Below, piece by piece: positions 10,441 to 19,177 of a stretch of 64,000 nt of DNA; position 1 is the stretch's first letter; every line of letters starts with the position of its first letter. Under the pieces are notes generated by a model, which saw only the letters and a program-made list of their open reading frames with translations, was not told where the DNA came from and searched no databases. The stretch comes from Amycolatopsis sp. FDAARGOS 1241 (GTDB taxonomy: Bacteria; Actinomycetota; Actinomycetes; Mycobacteriales; Pseudonocardiaceae): positions 7,575,001-7,639,000 of the forward strand of contig NZ_CP069526.1 in NCBI RefSeq assembly GCF_016889705.1. Reading direction: 5' to 3'. A program made the position numbers and the translations under genes.

Positions 10441-12269
10441 CACTCGAACCGGACCCGCCCTTCCGGCCGGTCCGCACCCGGGACGGCTACCCGCCGCTCG
10501 AGGACCTCGGGCTGATCGGCGACGGATCGACCATCGCGCTGGCCGGCCTGGACGGCAGCATCCGCTGGTTGTGCCTCCCGCGTTTCGATTCCGAGCCGCT
10601 GTTGTGCGGTTTGCTGGACCGTGAGCACGGCGGTCAGTTCAGCATCACGCCCGAAGGCCTGACCGAGGCGCGGGAGCGGTACGAGCCCGACACCGGGGTG
10701 CTGGTCACCGAGCTGCGCAGCGCGACCGGCACGGTCCGGATCACCGATGCGCTGGCGCTGCGCCCGGGCGCCGACCTCACCGATGACGTGCCCGCGGGCC
10801 GGGGTGAGCTGGTCCGATCGGTGGTGGTCCTGCACGGGCACGTGCGGCTGCGGGTGGATCTGGAGCCCCGTGACGGCGCCCAGGCCCGCGTTGCCGCCAG
10901 CGGCCTGGTGGTCATGCCCGCGCGGCGGCCGGACCTGCGGCTGCACCTGCGGTCCAGCCGACCGCTCAGTGGCCTGCACGGGAGTTACGACCTGGTGCAG
11001 GGCGATTCGGTGGACCTGGTGCTGTCGTGGGGCCGCATTCACCGCCACCACCGGTTCGACGCGAGCGCGATGCTCGAGGCCACCGCAGGGGCGTGGCGCA
11101 AGTGGATGGCGGGCTTCAGCTACGCCGGCCCGGCCGAGCCCTTGGTCCGGCGGGCTGCGATCACCTTGAAGCTGTGCGACCACTGGGTCAGCGGGTCACT
11201 CGTCGCCGCGCCGACGTCGTCCTTGCCGGCGCCGGTCGGCGGAGTGCGCAACTGGGACTACCGCTACACCTGGATCCGGGACGCGGCCTTCACCGTGTTC
11301 GCCCTGCGCCGGATCGGGTTCGCGGACGAGGCCGACGCGTTCCTGGGCTGGGTGCTGGACGCGTTCGAGCAGAGCCGGCGGCCGCGGATCATGTACGACC
11401 TCGACGGCGGACCGGTCCCGGCGGAATGGGAGGACGCGGGTCTCGAAGGGTACCGGCGCTCCGCCCCGGTGCGGTGGGGCAACGGCGCGGCCGACCAGCG
11501 CCAGCACGACGTCTACGGCGAGGTCCTCGACTGCGCAGACCAGTGGGTCCGCGCCGGCAACCAGCTCGAACAGCCGCTGTGGTCCGCGCTGGCCGGGCTC
11601 GCCGAGGCCGCCGGGGAGTCCTGGCGCCAACCCGACCAGGGCATCTGGGAGGTGCGCAGCGAGGGCCGGGTCTTCACCTACTCCGCGGCGATGTGCCAGG
11701 TGGCGTTGGACCGCGCCGCGTCCATCGGCGAGCGGCTGGGCCTGCCGGGGCCGGTTCCGGCGTGGCGCGCAGCCGCGGCCAAGCTGCGCCAGATCATCCT
11801 CGACGAGTCCTGGGACGAGCGAGCCCAGACGCTGAGCGAGCACCTCGACGGCGGCGGCAGCCTGGACGCGAGCCTGCTCGCCCTTCCGCTGCGGCGGGTC
11901 CTCCCCGCCGGTCACCCGCGCATGGTGGCCACCACCGCGGCCGTGGCCGAGCGCCTGTCGGCCGGCGGCGGATTGCTCTACCGCTATTTGCACGACGACT
12001 CTCCCGACGGCATCGCCGGTGACGAGGGCGCCTTCCTGCTGTGCAGCTTCTGGCTGGTCGACAACCTGGCCCTGCAGGGCCGGCTCGACGAGGCCGACGA
12101 GCTCTACGCCTCGCTGTGCGCCCGGGCCAGTCCACTCGGCCTGCTGCCGGAGCAGATCGACCCGTCGACGGGCGAGTTCACCGGGAACTTTCCGCAGGCG
12201 TTCAGTCACATCGGCGTGATCGCCAGCGGCGTGACTCTCGCCAGGGCCAGGGCACGTGCATCGAGATGA
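10437..12269 (+). CDS. glycoside hydrolase family 15 protein (glucoamylase/trehalase-like)
   Basis: A 610-residue cytoplasmic GH15 enzyme. Such actinobacterial proteins hydrolyse alpha-glucosides such as trehalose, or short maltooligosaccharides, to glucose. The N-terminal beta-sandwich opens with YPPLEDLGLIGDGSTIALAG and SIRWLCLPRFDSEPLL. The (alpha/alpha)6 barrel contains GVRNWDYRYTWIRDAAFTV near residue 262. The C-terminal GLLPEQIDPSTGEFTGNFPQ near 570 carries the catalytic-region glutamate, followed by AFSHIG. Length is typical. No signal peptide is present. It overlaps the leader ORF upstream and zwf downstream by ATGA, so the genes are translationally coupled. Substrate choice between trehalose and glucan cannot be decided from sequence. 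Confidence 0.9.
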   Translation: MTLEPDPPFRPVRTRDGYPPLEDLGLIGDGSTIALAGLDGSIRWLCLPRFDSEPLLCGLLDREHGGQFSITPEGLTEARERYEPDTGVLVTELRSATGTVRITDALALRPGADLTDDVPAGRGELVRSVVVLHGHVRLRVDLEPRDGAQARVAASGLVVMPARRPDLRLHLRSSRPLSGLHGSYDLVQGDSVDLVLSWGRIHRHHRFDASAMLEATAGAWRKWMAGFSYAGPAEPLVRRAAITLKLCDHWVSGSLVAAPTSSLPAPVGGVRNWDYRYTWIRDAAFTVFALRRIGFADEADAFLGWVLDAFEQSRRPRIMYDLDGGPVPAEWEDAGLEGYRRSAPVRWGNGAADQRQHDVYGEVLDCADQWVRAGNQLEQPLWSALAGLAEAAGESWRQPDQGIWEVRSEGRVFTYSAAMCQVALDRAASIGERLGLPGPVPAWRAAAAKLRQIILDESWDERAQTLSEHLDGGGSLDASLLALPLRRVLPAGHPRMVATTAAVAERLSAGGGLLYRYLHDDSPDGIAGDEGAFLLCSFWLVDNLALQGRLDEADELYASLCARASPLGLLPEQIDPSTGEFTGNFPQAFSHIGVIASGVTLARARARASR

Positions 12270-13633
12270 TGGAGCGGCTCGCGATCTTCGGGGCGACCGG
12301 TGACCTCACCGCGCGCTACCTGTTGCCCGGGCTCGCCGCATTGCGAGCAGCCGGGCACCTCGGCGACAGCTTCCAGCTGGCCGGCGCCGGCCGGCACGAC
12401 TGGGACACCGCCGAGTTCCGGTGCTGGGCCGGCGCCCAGCTCGACCGGCACGCCGGAGAACTCCCGGCTTCGGTCAGGGACACCGTCGTGGCGGCATCGC
12501 ACTATCGGCGTGCAGACGTCAGCGACCCCGCCGAAGTCGCTGCTGTCGTCGCCGGTGACGGGCCGGTCGCCGCGTACCTGGCGCTGCCTCCGGCCGTGTT
12601 CCCCGCGGCGGTCTCCGCTCTGTCCGAAGCGGACCTGGCACCCGGCAGCAGGATCGTCCTGGAGAAGCCGTTCGGTGAGGACCTCGACAGCGCGGTGGAG
12701 CTGAATCGCCTGCTCGCCGACCTCATGCCCGAGCAGGCGGTGTTCCGCGTCGACCACTTCCTCGCCATGACCACGGTCCAGAACGTGCTCGGCACCCGGC
12801 TGGCCAACCGCATGCTGGAGCCGGTCTGGAACGCCGCGCACATCGCCGAAGTGGACATCACCTGGGACGAATCACTGGCGCTGGAAGGCCGGGCGGGCTA
12901 CTACGACGGCGCCGGCGCGCTCAAGGACATGGTGCAGAACCACCTGCTGCAACTGCTCTGCCTCGTCGCCATGGAACCGCCGATCAGCCTGGGCGAACGC
13001 GACCTGCGCGACCGCAAGCTCGACGTGCTGCGCTCGGTGCAGCCGCTCACCGACGCCGACATCGTCCACCGCACGCGCCGCGCCCGTTACACGGCCGGGC
13101 GGCTCGACGGCCGTGAAGTCCCCGCCTACACCGGCGAGGCCGGCGTGGACACCGCCCGCCGCACCGAGACCTTCGCCGAGGTGGAACTCGAACTGGACAA
13201 CTGGCGCTGGGCGGGCACGATCTTCCGGCTCCGCAGCGGGAAAGCACTCCGGCGAGACCGCAAGGAGGTAGCGGTGCACTTCCGGCACGTGCCGCACCTG
13301 CCCCTCGGCCACAGCGGAGAAGCGCTGCCCAACGTGCTGAGGTTCGGGCTCGACCCCGAGGACGTGACCCTGGACCTGACCGGCATCGGGGCCAGCGCCC
13401 ACACCTTCGCCCCGCTCACGCTGACCGCCCGGATCGACCCGCCCGAGCTGCCCGCCTACGGCCGGCTGCTGCTGGACGTGCTGGACGGCAACGCGGCCCT
13501 GTCCATCCGCGGCGACGAAGCCGAGGAAGCGTGGCGCGTCCTCACCCCCGTGCTGTCGGCCTGGGCCAAGGACCTCGTCCCGCTCGACGAATACCCCGCC
13601 GGCTCGGACGGGCCGGCGGAAGGAACCCGCTAG
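12266..13633 (+). CDS. zwf: glucose-6-phosphate dehydrogenase
   Basis: A 455-residue G6PD that oxidises glucose 6-phosphate to 6-phosphogluconolactone. The N-terminal nucleotide motif is IFGATGDLTARYLLPGL. The substrate region IVLEKPFGEDLDSAVELN is near residue 132, and the catalytic segment FRVDHFLAM is near 163. Later come GAGALKDMVQNHLLQLLCL and the sugar-phosphate contact WAGTIFRLRSGKAL. The ATG at 12266 overlaps the GH15 stop (ATGA), so the start is set by coupling; the open frame upstream is the shadow of GH15. It ends in TAG at a family-consistent position. It is somewhat shorter than the canonical enzyme of about 490-510 residues, as in secondary actinobacterial zwf copies. It likely uses glucose produced by GH15 after phosphorylation. 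Confidence 0.93.
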   Translation: MMERLAIFGATGDLTARYLLPGLAALRAAGHLGDSFQLAGAGRHDWDTAEFRCWAGAQLDRHAGELPASVRDTVVAASHYRRADVSDPAEVAAVVAGDGPVAAYLALPPAVFPAAVSALSEADLAPGSRIVLEKPFGEDLDSAVELNRLLADLMPEQAVFRVDHFLAMTTVQNVLGTRLANRMLEPVWNAAHIAEVDITWDESLALEGRAGYYDGAGALKDMVQNHLLQLLCLVAMEPPISLGERDLRDRKLDVLRSVQPLTDADIVHRTRRARYTAGRLDGREVPAYTGEAGVDTARRTETFAEVELELDNWRWAGTIFRLRSGKALRRDRKEVAVHFRHVPHLPLGHSGEALPNVLRFGLDPEDVTLDLTGIGASAHTFAPLTLTARIDPPELPAYGRLLLDVLDGNAALSIRGDEAEEAWRVLTPVLSAWAKDLVPLDEYPAGSDGPAEGTR

Positions 13634-13691
13634 CCGGCCTGCCCGCCGGCGCGTGCCGCGACCCGCCGGCGCAGAAGGGAGGGCACGACCG

Positions 13692-15431
13692 ATGGAACAA
13701 GATCGCCCGCTGCTCAGGAGCCAGCGGCTGCGCCTGGTCAACCACCAGGGTGACGCGCTCCGACTCGGGATGAACTGGACAGAGGAAGACCTCGGCAAAC
13801 CGCAGGTGCTGGTCGACAGCGCCTACGGCATGGGCCACCCGGGCACGTTCCACTTCCGGGAACTGATCGAGGAAGTCAGCAACGGTGTCTACGAGGCCGG
13901 CGGGAAACCGGGGGTCTTCACCGTGAGCGACATCTGCGACGGCGTCGTCCAGGCCACGGACGGCATGAGCTATTCGCTCATCTCCCGCGACATCATGGCG
14001 GCCATGATCGAGATCCACGCGCTGGGACATCCCCACGACGGCATGGTCCTGATCTCCGGCAACGACAAATCGGTTCCCGCCCACCTGCTCGCGATCGCCC
14101 GCTGCGACCTGCCGGCCATCCACCTGCCCGGAGGCACTCAGCTGAACGCACCCGACTACGTGACGTCGAACAAGATGTGGGAGATGGGGGCCGCCGTCGA
14201 ACGCGGCGAGCTTCCGCGCCAAGACCTGGAGAGCGCGCAGCGCGGCGCGTGCCCGACCTGCGGGGCGTGCCAGTTCATGGGCAGCGCCAGCACCGGACAA
14301 GTGCTGGCCGAGGCACTCGGCCTGGCCCTGCCCGGATCCGCGCTCGTCCCGGCGCCACTGACCAAACTGCTGCGGTACGCCAGGGCGACGGGCAAACAGC
14401 TCGTCACCATGATCCACCAGAACCTGACGCCACGGCGCATCCTGACGCGTGAGGCATTCGAAAACGCCATCATCATCCACGCCGCTGTCGGCGGATCGAC
14501 CAACGCGCTCCTGCATCTCCCGCCGATCGCGCAGGAAGCGGGTGTCGAGATCACCATCGACGACTTCGACCGCATCCACCGGCGGGTCCCCGTGCTCGCC
14601 AACGTGAAGACGACCGGCCGCTACCCGGTCGAATACTTCTGGTACGCGGGCGGCGTTCCCGCGGTCATGCTCGAGCTCCGGGAAATGCTGCACCTCGGCT
14701 GTCTCACCGTGACCGGCAAAACGCTCGGCGAGAACCTCGAGGACATCGAGCACGACCCGTTCTTCTTCGCGGAACGGCGCGGTTACCTCAACAACGTCAA
14801 GGTCGAGCGTGACGAGATCATCCGCACGCGGTCCGACCCGTTCAGCGCCGACGGTGGAGTGGCCGTGCTGTACGGGAACCTCGCGCCCGCCGGCGCGATG
14901 ATCAAGACGTTCTCCGTACCCGAGCAGATGCACGTCCACACCGGGCCCGCCCGGGTGTTCGACTTCGAAGAAGAAGCGGTCCACGCTCTGGTCAAGCGCC
15001 AGATCTCGCCGGGCGACGTCCTCGTCATCCGCTACGAGGGTCCACGCGCCAACGGCATGCCGGAGATGTACTACGCGGCCGCCATCCTCTCCGCCGACCG
15101 CGTCCTGAACACCACCACCGCGATCGTCACCGACGGCCGTTACTCGGGTGCGATGAGAGGACCGTGCATCGGGCACGTCGCACCCGAAGCGCTGGAAGGC
15201 GGTCCGATCGCGCTCATCGAGGACAACGACCTCATCGAGATCAACGCGCCCGAACGGCGGCTCGCGATCGTCGGGGTGAAAGGCGAACGCCGCCCGCCGG
15301 ACGAGGTCGAGACCGTTCTCGCGGAGCGACGCAGCATCTGGAAGCCGCCGCAACCACGCCACAGCAAGGGAATCCTCTCGCTGTACTCACGGGTTGCCCC
15401 CGGCACGGCCGAAGGAGCCTCGATCACCTAG
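13692..15431 (+). CDS. IlvD/Edd family dehydratase
   Basis: A 579-residue Fe-S dehydratase of the family that includes dihydroxyacid dehydratase, 6-phosphogluconate dehydratase and sugar-acid dehydratases. It has an N-terminal Cys in FTVSDICDGVVQ near residue 79. A Cys-rich motif reads CPTCGACQFMGSASTGQVLA near 187, and AAVGGSTNALLHLPPIA follows near 264. The C-terminus carries VTDGRYSGAMRGPCIGHVAP. The CQFMGSAST form is closer to sugar-acid dehydratases than to IlvD. Start ATG 13692 follows AGAAGGGAGGG; the gene is 58 bases after zwf. With zwf upstream, a 6-phosphogluconate- or gluconate-type substrate giving a 2-keto-3-deoxy product is plausible, but no KDPG aldolase is in the window. Confidence 0.85.
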   Translation: MEQDRPLLRSQRLRLVNHQGDALRLGMNWTEEDLGKPQVLVDSAYGMGHPGTFHFRELIEEVSNGVYEAGGKPGVFTVSDICDGVVQATDGMSYSLISRDIMAAMIEIHALGHPHDGMVLISGNDKSVPAHLLAIARCDLPAIHLPGGTQLNAPDYVTSNKMWEMGAAVERGELPRQDLESAQRGACPTCGACQFMGSASTGQVLAEALGLALPGSALVPAPLTKLLRYARATGKQLVTMIHQNLTPRRILTREAFENAIIIHAAVGGSTNALLHLPPIAQEAGVEITIDDFDRIHRRVPVLANVKTTGRYPVEYFWYAGGVPAVMLELREMLHLGCLTVTGKTLGENLEDIEHDPFFFAERRGYLNNVKVERDEIIRTRSDPFSADGGVAVLYGNLAPAGAMIKTFSVPEQMHVHTGPARVFDFEEEAVHALVKRQISPGDVLVIRYEGPRANGMPEMYYAAAILSADRVLNTTTAIVTDGRYSGAMRGPCIGHVAPEALEGGPIALIEDNDLIEINAPERRLAIVGVKGERRPPDEVETVLAERRSIWKPPQPRHSKGILSLYSRVAPGTAEGASIT

Positions 15432-15465
15432 GGCAGAACGCGTCCACCTCGTGAAGGTGCCGAAA

Positions 15466-16488
15466 ATGACGAAGCAAACGCAGCAGACCGTGGTCATCGC
15501 CGACTACGACTACGGTGACGTGGACGTCGAGCGGGCGATCGTCGAGGACGCCGGTCTCCGGCTGGTCGCCGCCGACTGCAAGACCGAGGACGAGGTCATC
15601 GCGGCCGCCGCGGATGCCGACGCGATCATCGTCCAGTACGCCACGGTCGGAGCGAAGGCGATCAACGCCTTCACCCGGTGCAAGGTCATCGCGCGCTACG
15701 GCACCGGTGTCGACATCGTCGACGTGGGCTCGGCCACCCGGCGCGGCATCCTCGTGACCAACGTCCCCAACGACTGGTGCGAGAACGAGGTCGCCGATCA
15801 CGCCATGGCCCTGCTCCTCGCCGCCGCCAGGAAGATCCGCGGCTACGATCGCGCGGCCCGCGCCGGGACCTGGCAGTGGCAGTCCGGCGAACCGATCCGG
15901 CGGCTGCAGGGACGTACCCTCGGGCTGCTGGCGTTCGGCGCGATCGCGCAGGCGATCGCGACGAGGGCACGCGCGTTCGGCATGCTCGTCATGGCCCATG
16001 ATCCTTACCTGGCGCCGGAAGACGTGGTGGCGCACGGTGCCCAGCCGGCCTCCTTCGACGAGTTGCTCGCGCACTCGGACTACCTCGTGGTCCAGGCGCC
16101 GCTGACCGAGGAGACCCACCACCTCATCGGCGAGCCGGAACTCCGGCGCATGAAGCCGACGTCGATTCTCATCAACACGGCTCGCGGGCCCATCATCGAC
16201 GACGAGGCGCTGTACGCGGCGTTGAACGAAGGCCGGATCACCGCAGCGGGCTTGGACGACCTCGAGGAGGAACCCGCCAAGCAGCGGAACTGGAAACCGG
16301 TGAACCCGCTGTTCAGCCTGGACAACGTGCTCATCACGCCGCATGCGGCCTACTACTCCGACGAAGCGATCCGCACGGTCCGCGACTTCGCGGCCCACGA
16401 GGTGGTGCGGGTGCTGACCGGGGCGCCGCCGCTGTCACCCGTGAACGCCGCCGAACTCGCCGTTGTCCATTCCGGACCGTCGTCGTGA
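15466..16488 (+). CDS. D-2-hydroxyacid dehydrogenase family protein (CtBP-like)
   Basis: A 340-residue NAD-dependent 2-hydroxyacid dehydrogenase. It would interconvert a 2-keto acid and a D-2-hydroxy acid in the cytoplasm. The catalytic triad is visible: Arg in INTARGPIID, Glu in LDDLEEEP and His in LITPHAAYYS. The usual GxGxxG dinucleotide motif is altered to LLAFGAIAQAIA, two Gly replaced by Ala, which may change cofactor affinity. The ATG at 15466 has GAAGG upstream. The start beyond it (15394) overlaps the dehydratase and is unlikely. It lies 34 bases after the dehydratase, so probably the same transcript; it may reduce a keto-acid from that pathway. Confidence 0.85.
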   Translation: MTKQTQQTVVIADYDYGDVDVERAIVEDAGLRLVAADCKTEDEVIAAAADADAIIVQYATVGAKAINAFTRCKVIARYGTGVDIVDVGSATRRGILVTNVPNDWCENEVADHAMALLLAAARKIRGYDRAARAGTWQWQSGEPIRRLQGRTLGLLAFGAIAQAIATRARAFGMLVMAHDPYLAPEDVVAHGAQPASFDELLAHSDYLVVQAPLTEETHHLIGEPELRRMKPTSILINTARGPIIDDEALYAALNEGRITAAGLDDLEEEPAKQRNWKPVNPLFSLDNVLITPHAAYYSDEAIRTVRDFAAHEVVRVLTGAPPLSPVNAAELAVVHSGPSS

Positions 16489-16570
16489 GCCGCGCGGCGG
16501 GACGTTCGCCGTTCGCCTCGGCCGGGTCCGTCAGCTCCGAGACCGTGACGGTGGAAGAAGGTGAGCGGGC

Positions 16571-17464
16571 ATGACCGCGTGGGGACGCACGATGGTGGTC
16601 GGAACGGATGGCTCGCCCGGGGCCCAGGAGGCCGTGCGGTGGGCGGCGGCCATGGCGTCGGAGCGCAAGCGTGATCTGCTGATCGCGCACGGCATGGAGT
16701 TCATCCTCCGCTTCCACGACCTCGACATCGCGGGGATCGACGAGGTGGGCACGCTGGCCCAGCACGTCGCGGAAAGCTATGTCGCCGAAGCCCGCGAGGT
16801 GGCGCTCACGGTGGACCGTTCACTCACCGTCACGACTGAAATAGTGCCCGAATCGGCCGCGGCTCTGCTGGTCGACCTGTCCCGCAACGCGCGGATGGTC
16901 GTGCTGGGCGGGAGCGGGATGGGCGCGTTGAGCGGCATACTCGTCGGCTCGGCCGTGCCGACGGTCGTGAGCCAGGCGCACTGCCCGGTGGCGGTCGTCC
17001 GCGACCGCGACGGGACGGTGCCGACGGTGGGGCCGGTGGTGGTCGGCGTCGACGGGAGCCCGAACAGCGAGCAGGCGATCGGCGTCGCCTTCGAGGAAGC
17101 ATCGTTCCGCGGGGTGCCCCTGGTCGCCGTGTACGCCTGGAGTGACATCACGTACGAGTACATGTACGGGACGGCGAAGGTGATGCCGCAGTGGGAAGCC
17201 ATCGAGCCGGCCGAGCAGCGGCTGCTGGCCCAGCGGCTGGCAGGCTGTCAAGAAGACCACCCGGACGTGCAGGTCCGGCGCCGCCTGGTGCGCAACAACC
17301 CGCGGCAGGCGTTGCTGGAGGAGTCGGCGCACGCGCAACTGGTGGTGGTCGGCAGCCGCGGCCGCGGCGGGTTCAAGGGGCTGCTGCTGGGGTCGACGAG
17401 CCAGGCGTTGGTCCGGCAGGCGCAATGTCCCGTGCTCATCGTCCGCCCGGAGCCGGCGGCGTGA
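16571..17464 (+). CDS. tandem universal stress protein (UspA) family
   Basis: A 297-residue protein of two Usp domains. Each starts with an ATP-loop strand (TMVVGTDGSPGAQEAVRWAA; VVVGVDGSPNSEQAIGVA). Each ends with the ATP-binding G-2x-G-9x-G-S/T type motif (GGSGMGALSGILVGSAVPTV; GSRGRGGFKGLLLGSTSQAL), followed by HCPVAVVR or QCPVLIVRP. Such tandem Usps bind ATP and help survival in dormancy, hypoxia or starvation. The ATG at 16571 follows AAGGTGAG. It closes the sugar-acid cluster, 82 bases downstream of the dehydrogenase. Its presence suggests that the cluster is a starvation or hypoxia regulon, but no DosR-type box was found by eye. Confidence 0.92.
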   Translation: MTAWGRTMVVGTDGSPGAQEAVRWAAAMASERKRDLLIAHGMEFILRFHDLDIAGIDEVGTLAQHVAESYVAEAREVALTVDRSLTVTTEIVPESAAALLVDLSRNARMVVLGGSGMGALSGILVGSAVPTVVSQAHCPVAVVRDRDGTVPTVGPVVVGVDGSPNSEQAIGVAFEEASFRGVPLVAVYAWSDITYEYMYGTAKVMPQWEAIEPAEQRLLAQRLAGCQEDHPDVQVRRRLVRNNPRQALLEESAHAQLVVVGSRGRGGFKGLLLGSTSQALVRQAQCPVLIVRPEPAA

Positions 17465-17668
17465 CGGTGCCGAACGGGTTTTTCGCGCGGTCGTTGGCTC
17501 GTGTGACGTTGGCGCGCGAGAACGGTTGTCCGGCCCTTTCACACCACGAAGGGATCCTTCACCAACCCAGGCGCCGTCAAACCGAGCAGCATTCACCTGT
17601 GGCGTGCGGTGTGTTTCTCTGCTGATCTGCGACGGTGGAAGGTCCGGCCGAGCGGATGAGGAGCAGCT

Positions 17669-18718
17669 GTGATGCGGTCACCGAAGAGCGTCCTGACCCG
17701 GAGGAGATTGGCGCTCGCGTTGATCGCGGGTGTGGTCGCCGGCGGCTGTTCGTCGCCGGGTGCGCAGCCTCCGGCGCCGAACGTGCAGGTCGTGGACGGT
17801 CCGGTGGCTCGCCAGCTCAAGGCCTCGGTGAGTGATGCCGGAGCGGTCACCCACCTCCAGGCGTTGCAGAAGATCGCCGACGACAACGGTGGCAACCGCG
17901 CTTCACCAGGCCCCGGTTACGACGCGAGCGTCGACTACGTGACAGGCGTCCTCCGGGCCGCCGGCTACGACGTGGCGACCCCGGCCTTCGAGCTGCCCCG
18001 CAAACGCGGTCGGGAGCAGGGCACGGCGCGCAACGTCATCACGCAGACCCGCACCGGGGACCCCGCCCACGTGGTGGTGATCGGGGCCCACCTGGATTCG
18101 GTGGAGGACGGGCCCGGGATCGTCGACAACGGTTCCGGTGTCGCCACGCTGCTGGAAATCGCGCGGCACCTCGGTCCCTCCGCGCCGCTGCGCAACACCG
18201 TCCGGTTCGCGTTCTTCGGCTCGGAGGAGAGCGGTTCCGAGGGCTCGACGTCGTATGTGAACGGCCTTTCCACCGCCGATCGCGAAAAGATCGCGCTTTA
18301 CCTGAACGTGGACATGGTGGCCTCGCCCAACGGCGGCTACTTCGCCCAGGGCGGCGTGGGCGACGAGCAGTCCCAGACCGGCCCGCCCGGTTCGGCCGCC
18401 GTCGCCGGTGTCCTCGCCGGCCAGCTGGCTGCAACCGGGGTGAAAGCTGAGGCCATCAAGTTCGTCGGGGACGACGAGACACCGTTCGTCGACGCCGGCA
18501 TTCCTTCCGGCGGCGCGGAAAACGGTGACCGCAAGGACAAGTCCGGGGAGCAGGCCCAGGCGTGGGGCGGCCAGGCGGACGAGCGGTACGACCCCTGCTA
18601 CCACAAGGCCTGCGACCGCCTCGAAAACGTCAACCGCGTGGTGCTGGGCCATTACCTCACGGCGATCGCCGGGACGGTCGCCTACTTCGCGACCTCGGAC
18701 CAGTCGATTCTCCGGTGA
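17669..18718 (+). CDS. M28 family zinc aminopeptidase, lipoprotein
   Basis: A 349-residue exported peptidase resembling Streptomyces-type M28 aminopeptidases, which remove N-terminal hydrophobic residues from peptides. The N-terminus has basic residues, a hydrophobic stretch and a lipobox AGGC, so it is likely membrane-anchored. Zinc ligands are visible as His/Asp in GAHLDS, Asp in IVDNGSGVA, Glu pair in FGSEESG, Asp in YLNVDM and His in YDPCYHKACD. The last segment has the disulfide pair typical of the family. GTG 17669 and ATG 17672 are both possible; GAGGAG at 17659-17664 gives better spacing to the ATG. It stands alone, 204 bases after the Usp gene. Confidence 0.9.
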   Translation: MMRSPKSVLTRRRLALALIAGVVAGGCSSPGAQPPAPNVQVVDGPVARQLKASVSDAGAVTHLQALQKIADDNGGNRASPGPGYDASVDYVTGVLRAAGYDVATPAFELPRKRGREQGTARNVITQTRTGDPAHVVVIGAHLDSVEDGPGIVDNGSGVATLLEIARHLGPSAPLRNTVRFAFFGSEESGSEGSTSYVNGLSTADREKIALYLNVDMVASPNGGYFAQGGVGDEQSQTGPPGSAAVAGVLAGQLAATGVKAEAIKFVGDDETPFVDAGIPSGGAENGDRKDKSGEQAQAWGGQADERYDPCYHKACDRLENVNRVVLGHYLTAIAGTVAYFATSDQSILR

Positions 18719-19177
18719 GGCGGTGAGCGGGCGTCGGGCCCCGCCGGCGGCAACCCTCCGCTTCACCGGCGACGGCCTCGTCGGCGGCAGGCCACTCAAG
18801 GCCCGCTCGCACCTGCCGGCCGGCGCGCTGGCCGGGCGGACTGCCGCCCCGACCGCGGCGGTCGGCTCCCGGCACTCGACTCGAACCGACTCACGTGGAG
18901 CGCGTTGCTCCGGCGAACACTGCTGCGGTCGCCGGTGATGAAAGCGTCAGCACCATCTGCTGCAGCCAGCTGCTCACCTCGGCCGGGCTCCCCGGATCGC
19001 GGCGCGCTGCCGTCGCCGGCCACGACGGCGCCGCGAAGCGCGAAGTGCGTGCCGGGCTAGACGCCGTTGACACCGGCGCCGGGTCGGCCGGCCGGCGCAG
19101 TGGACCCACTACGCCCATTCGCATCACGCCGTCGCGCCTGACCTCCGCGGAACTGGGCTTGCCCCGCCGGCGAGGGA
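18719..19177. other. 459-base region without a supported gene
   Basis: It lies between the convergent M28 peptidase and the broken AraC gene. Short frames on both strands have no recognised motif or convincing start. No hairpin stronger than background is seen next to the M28 stop. Confidence 0.4.
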
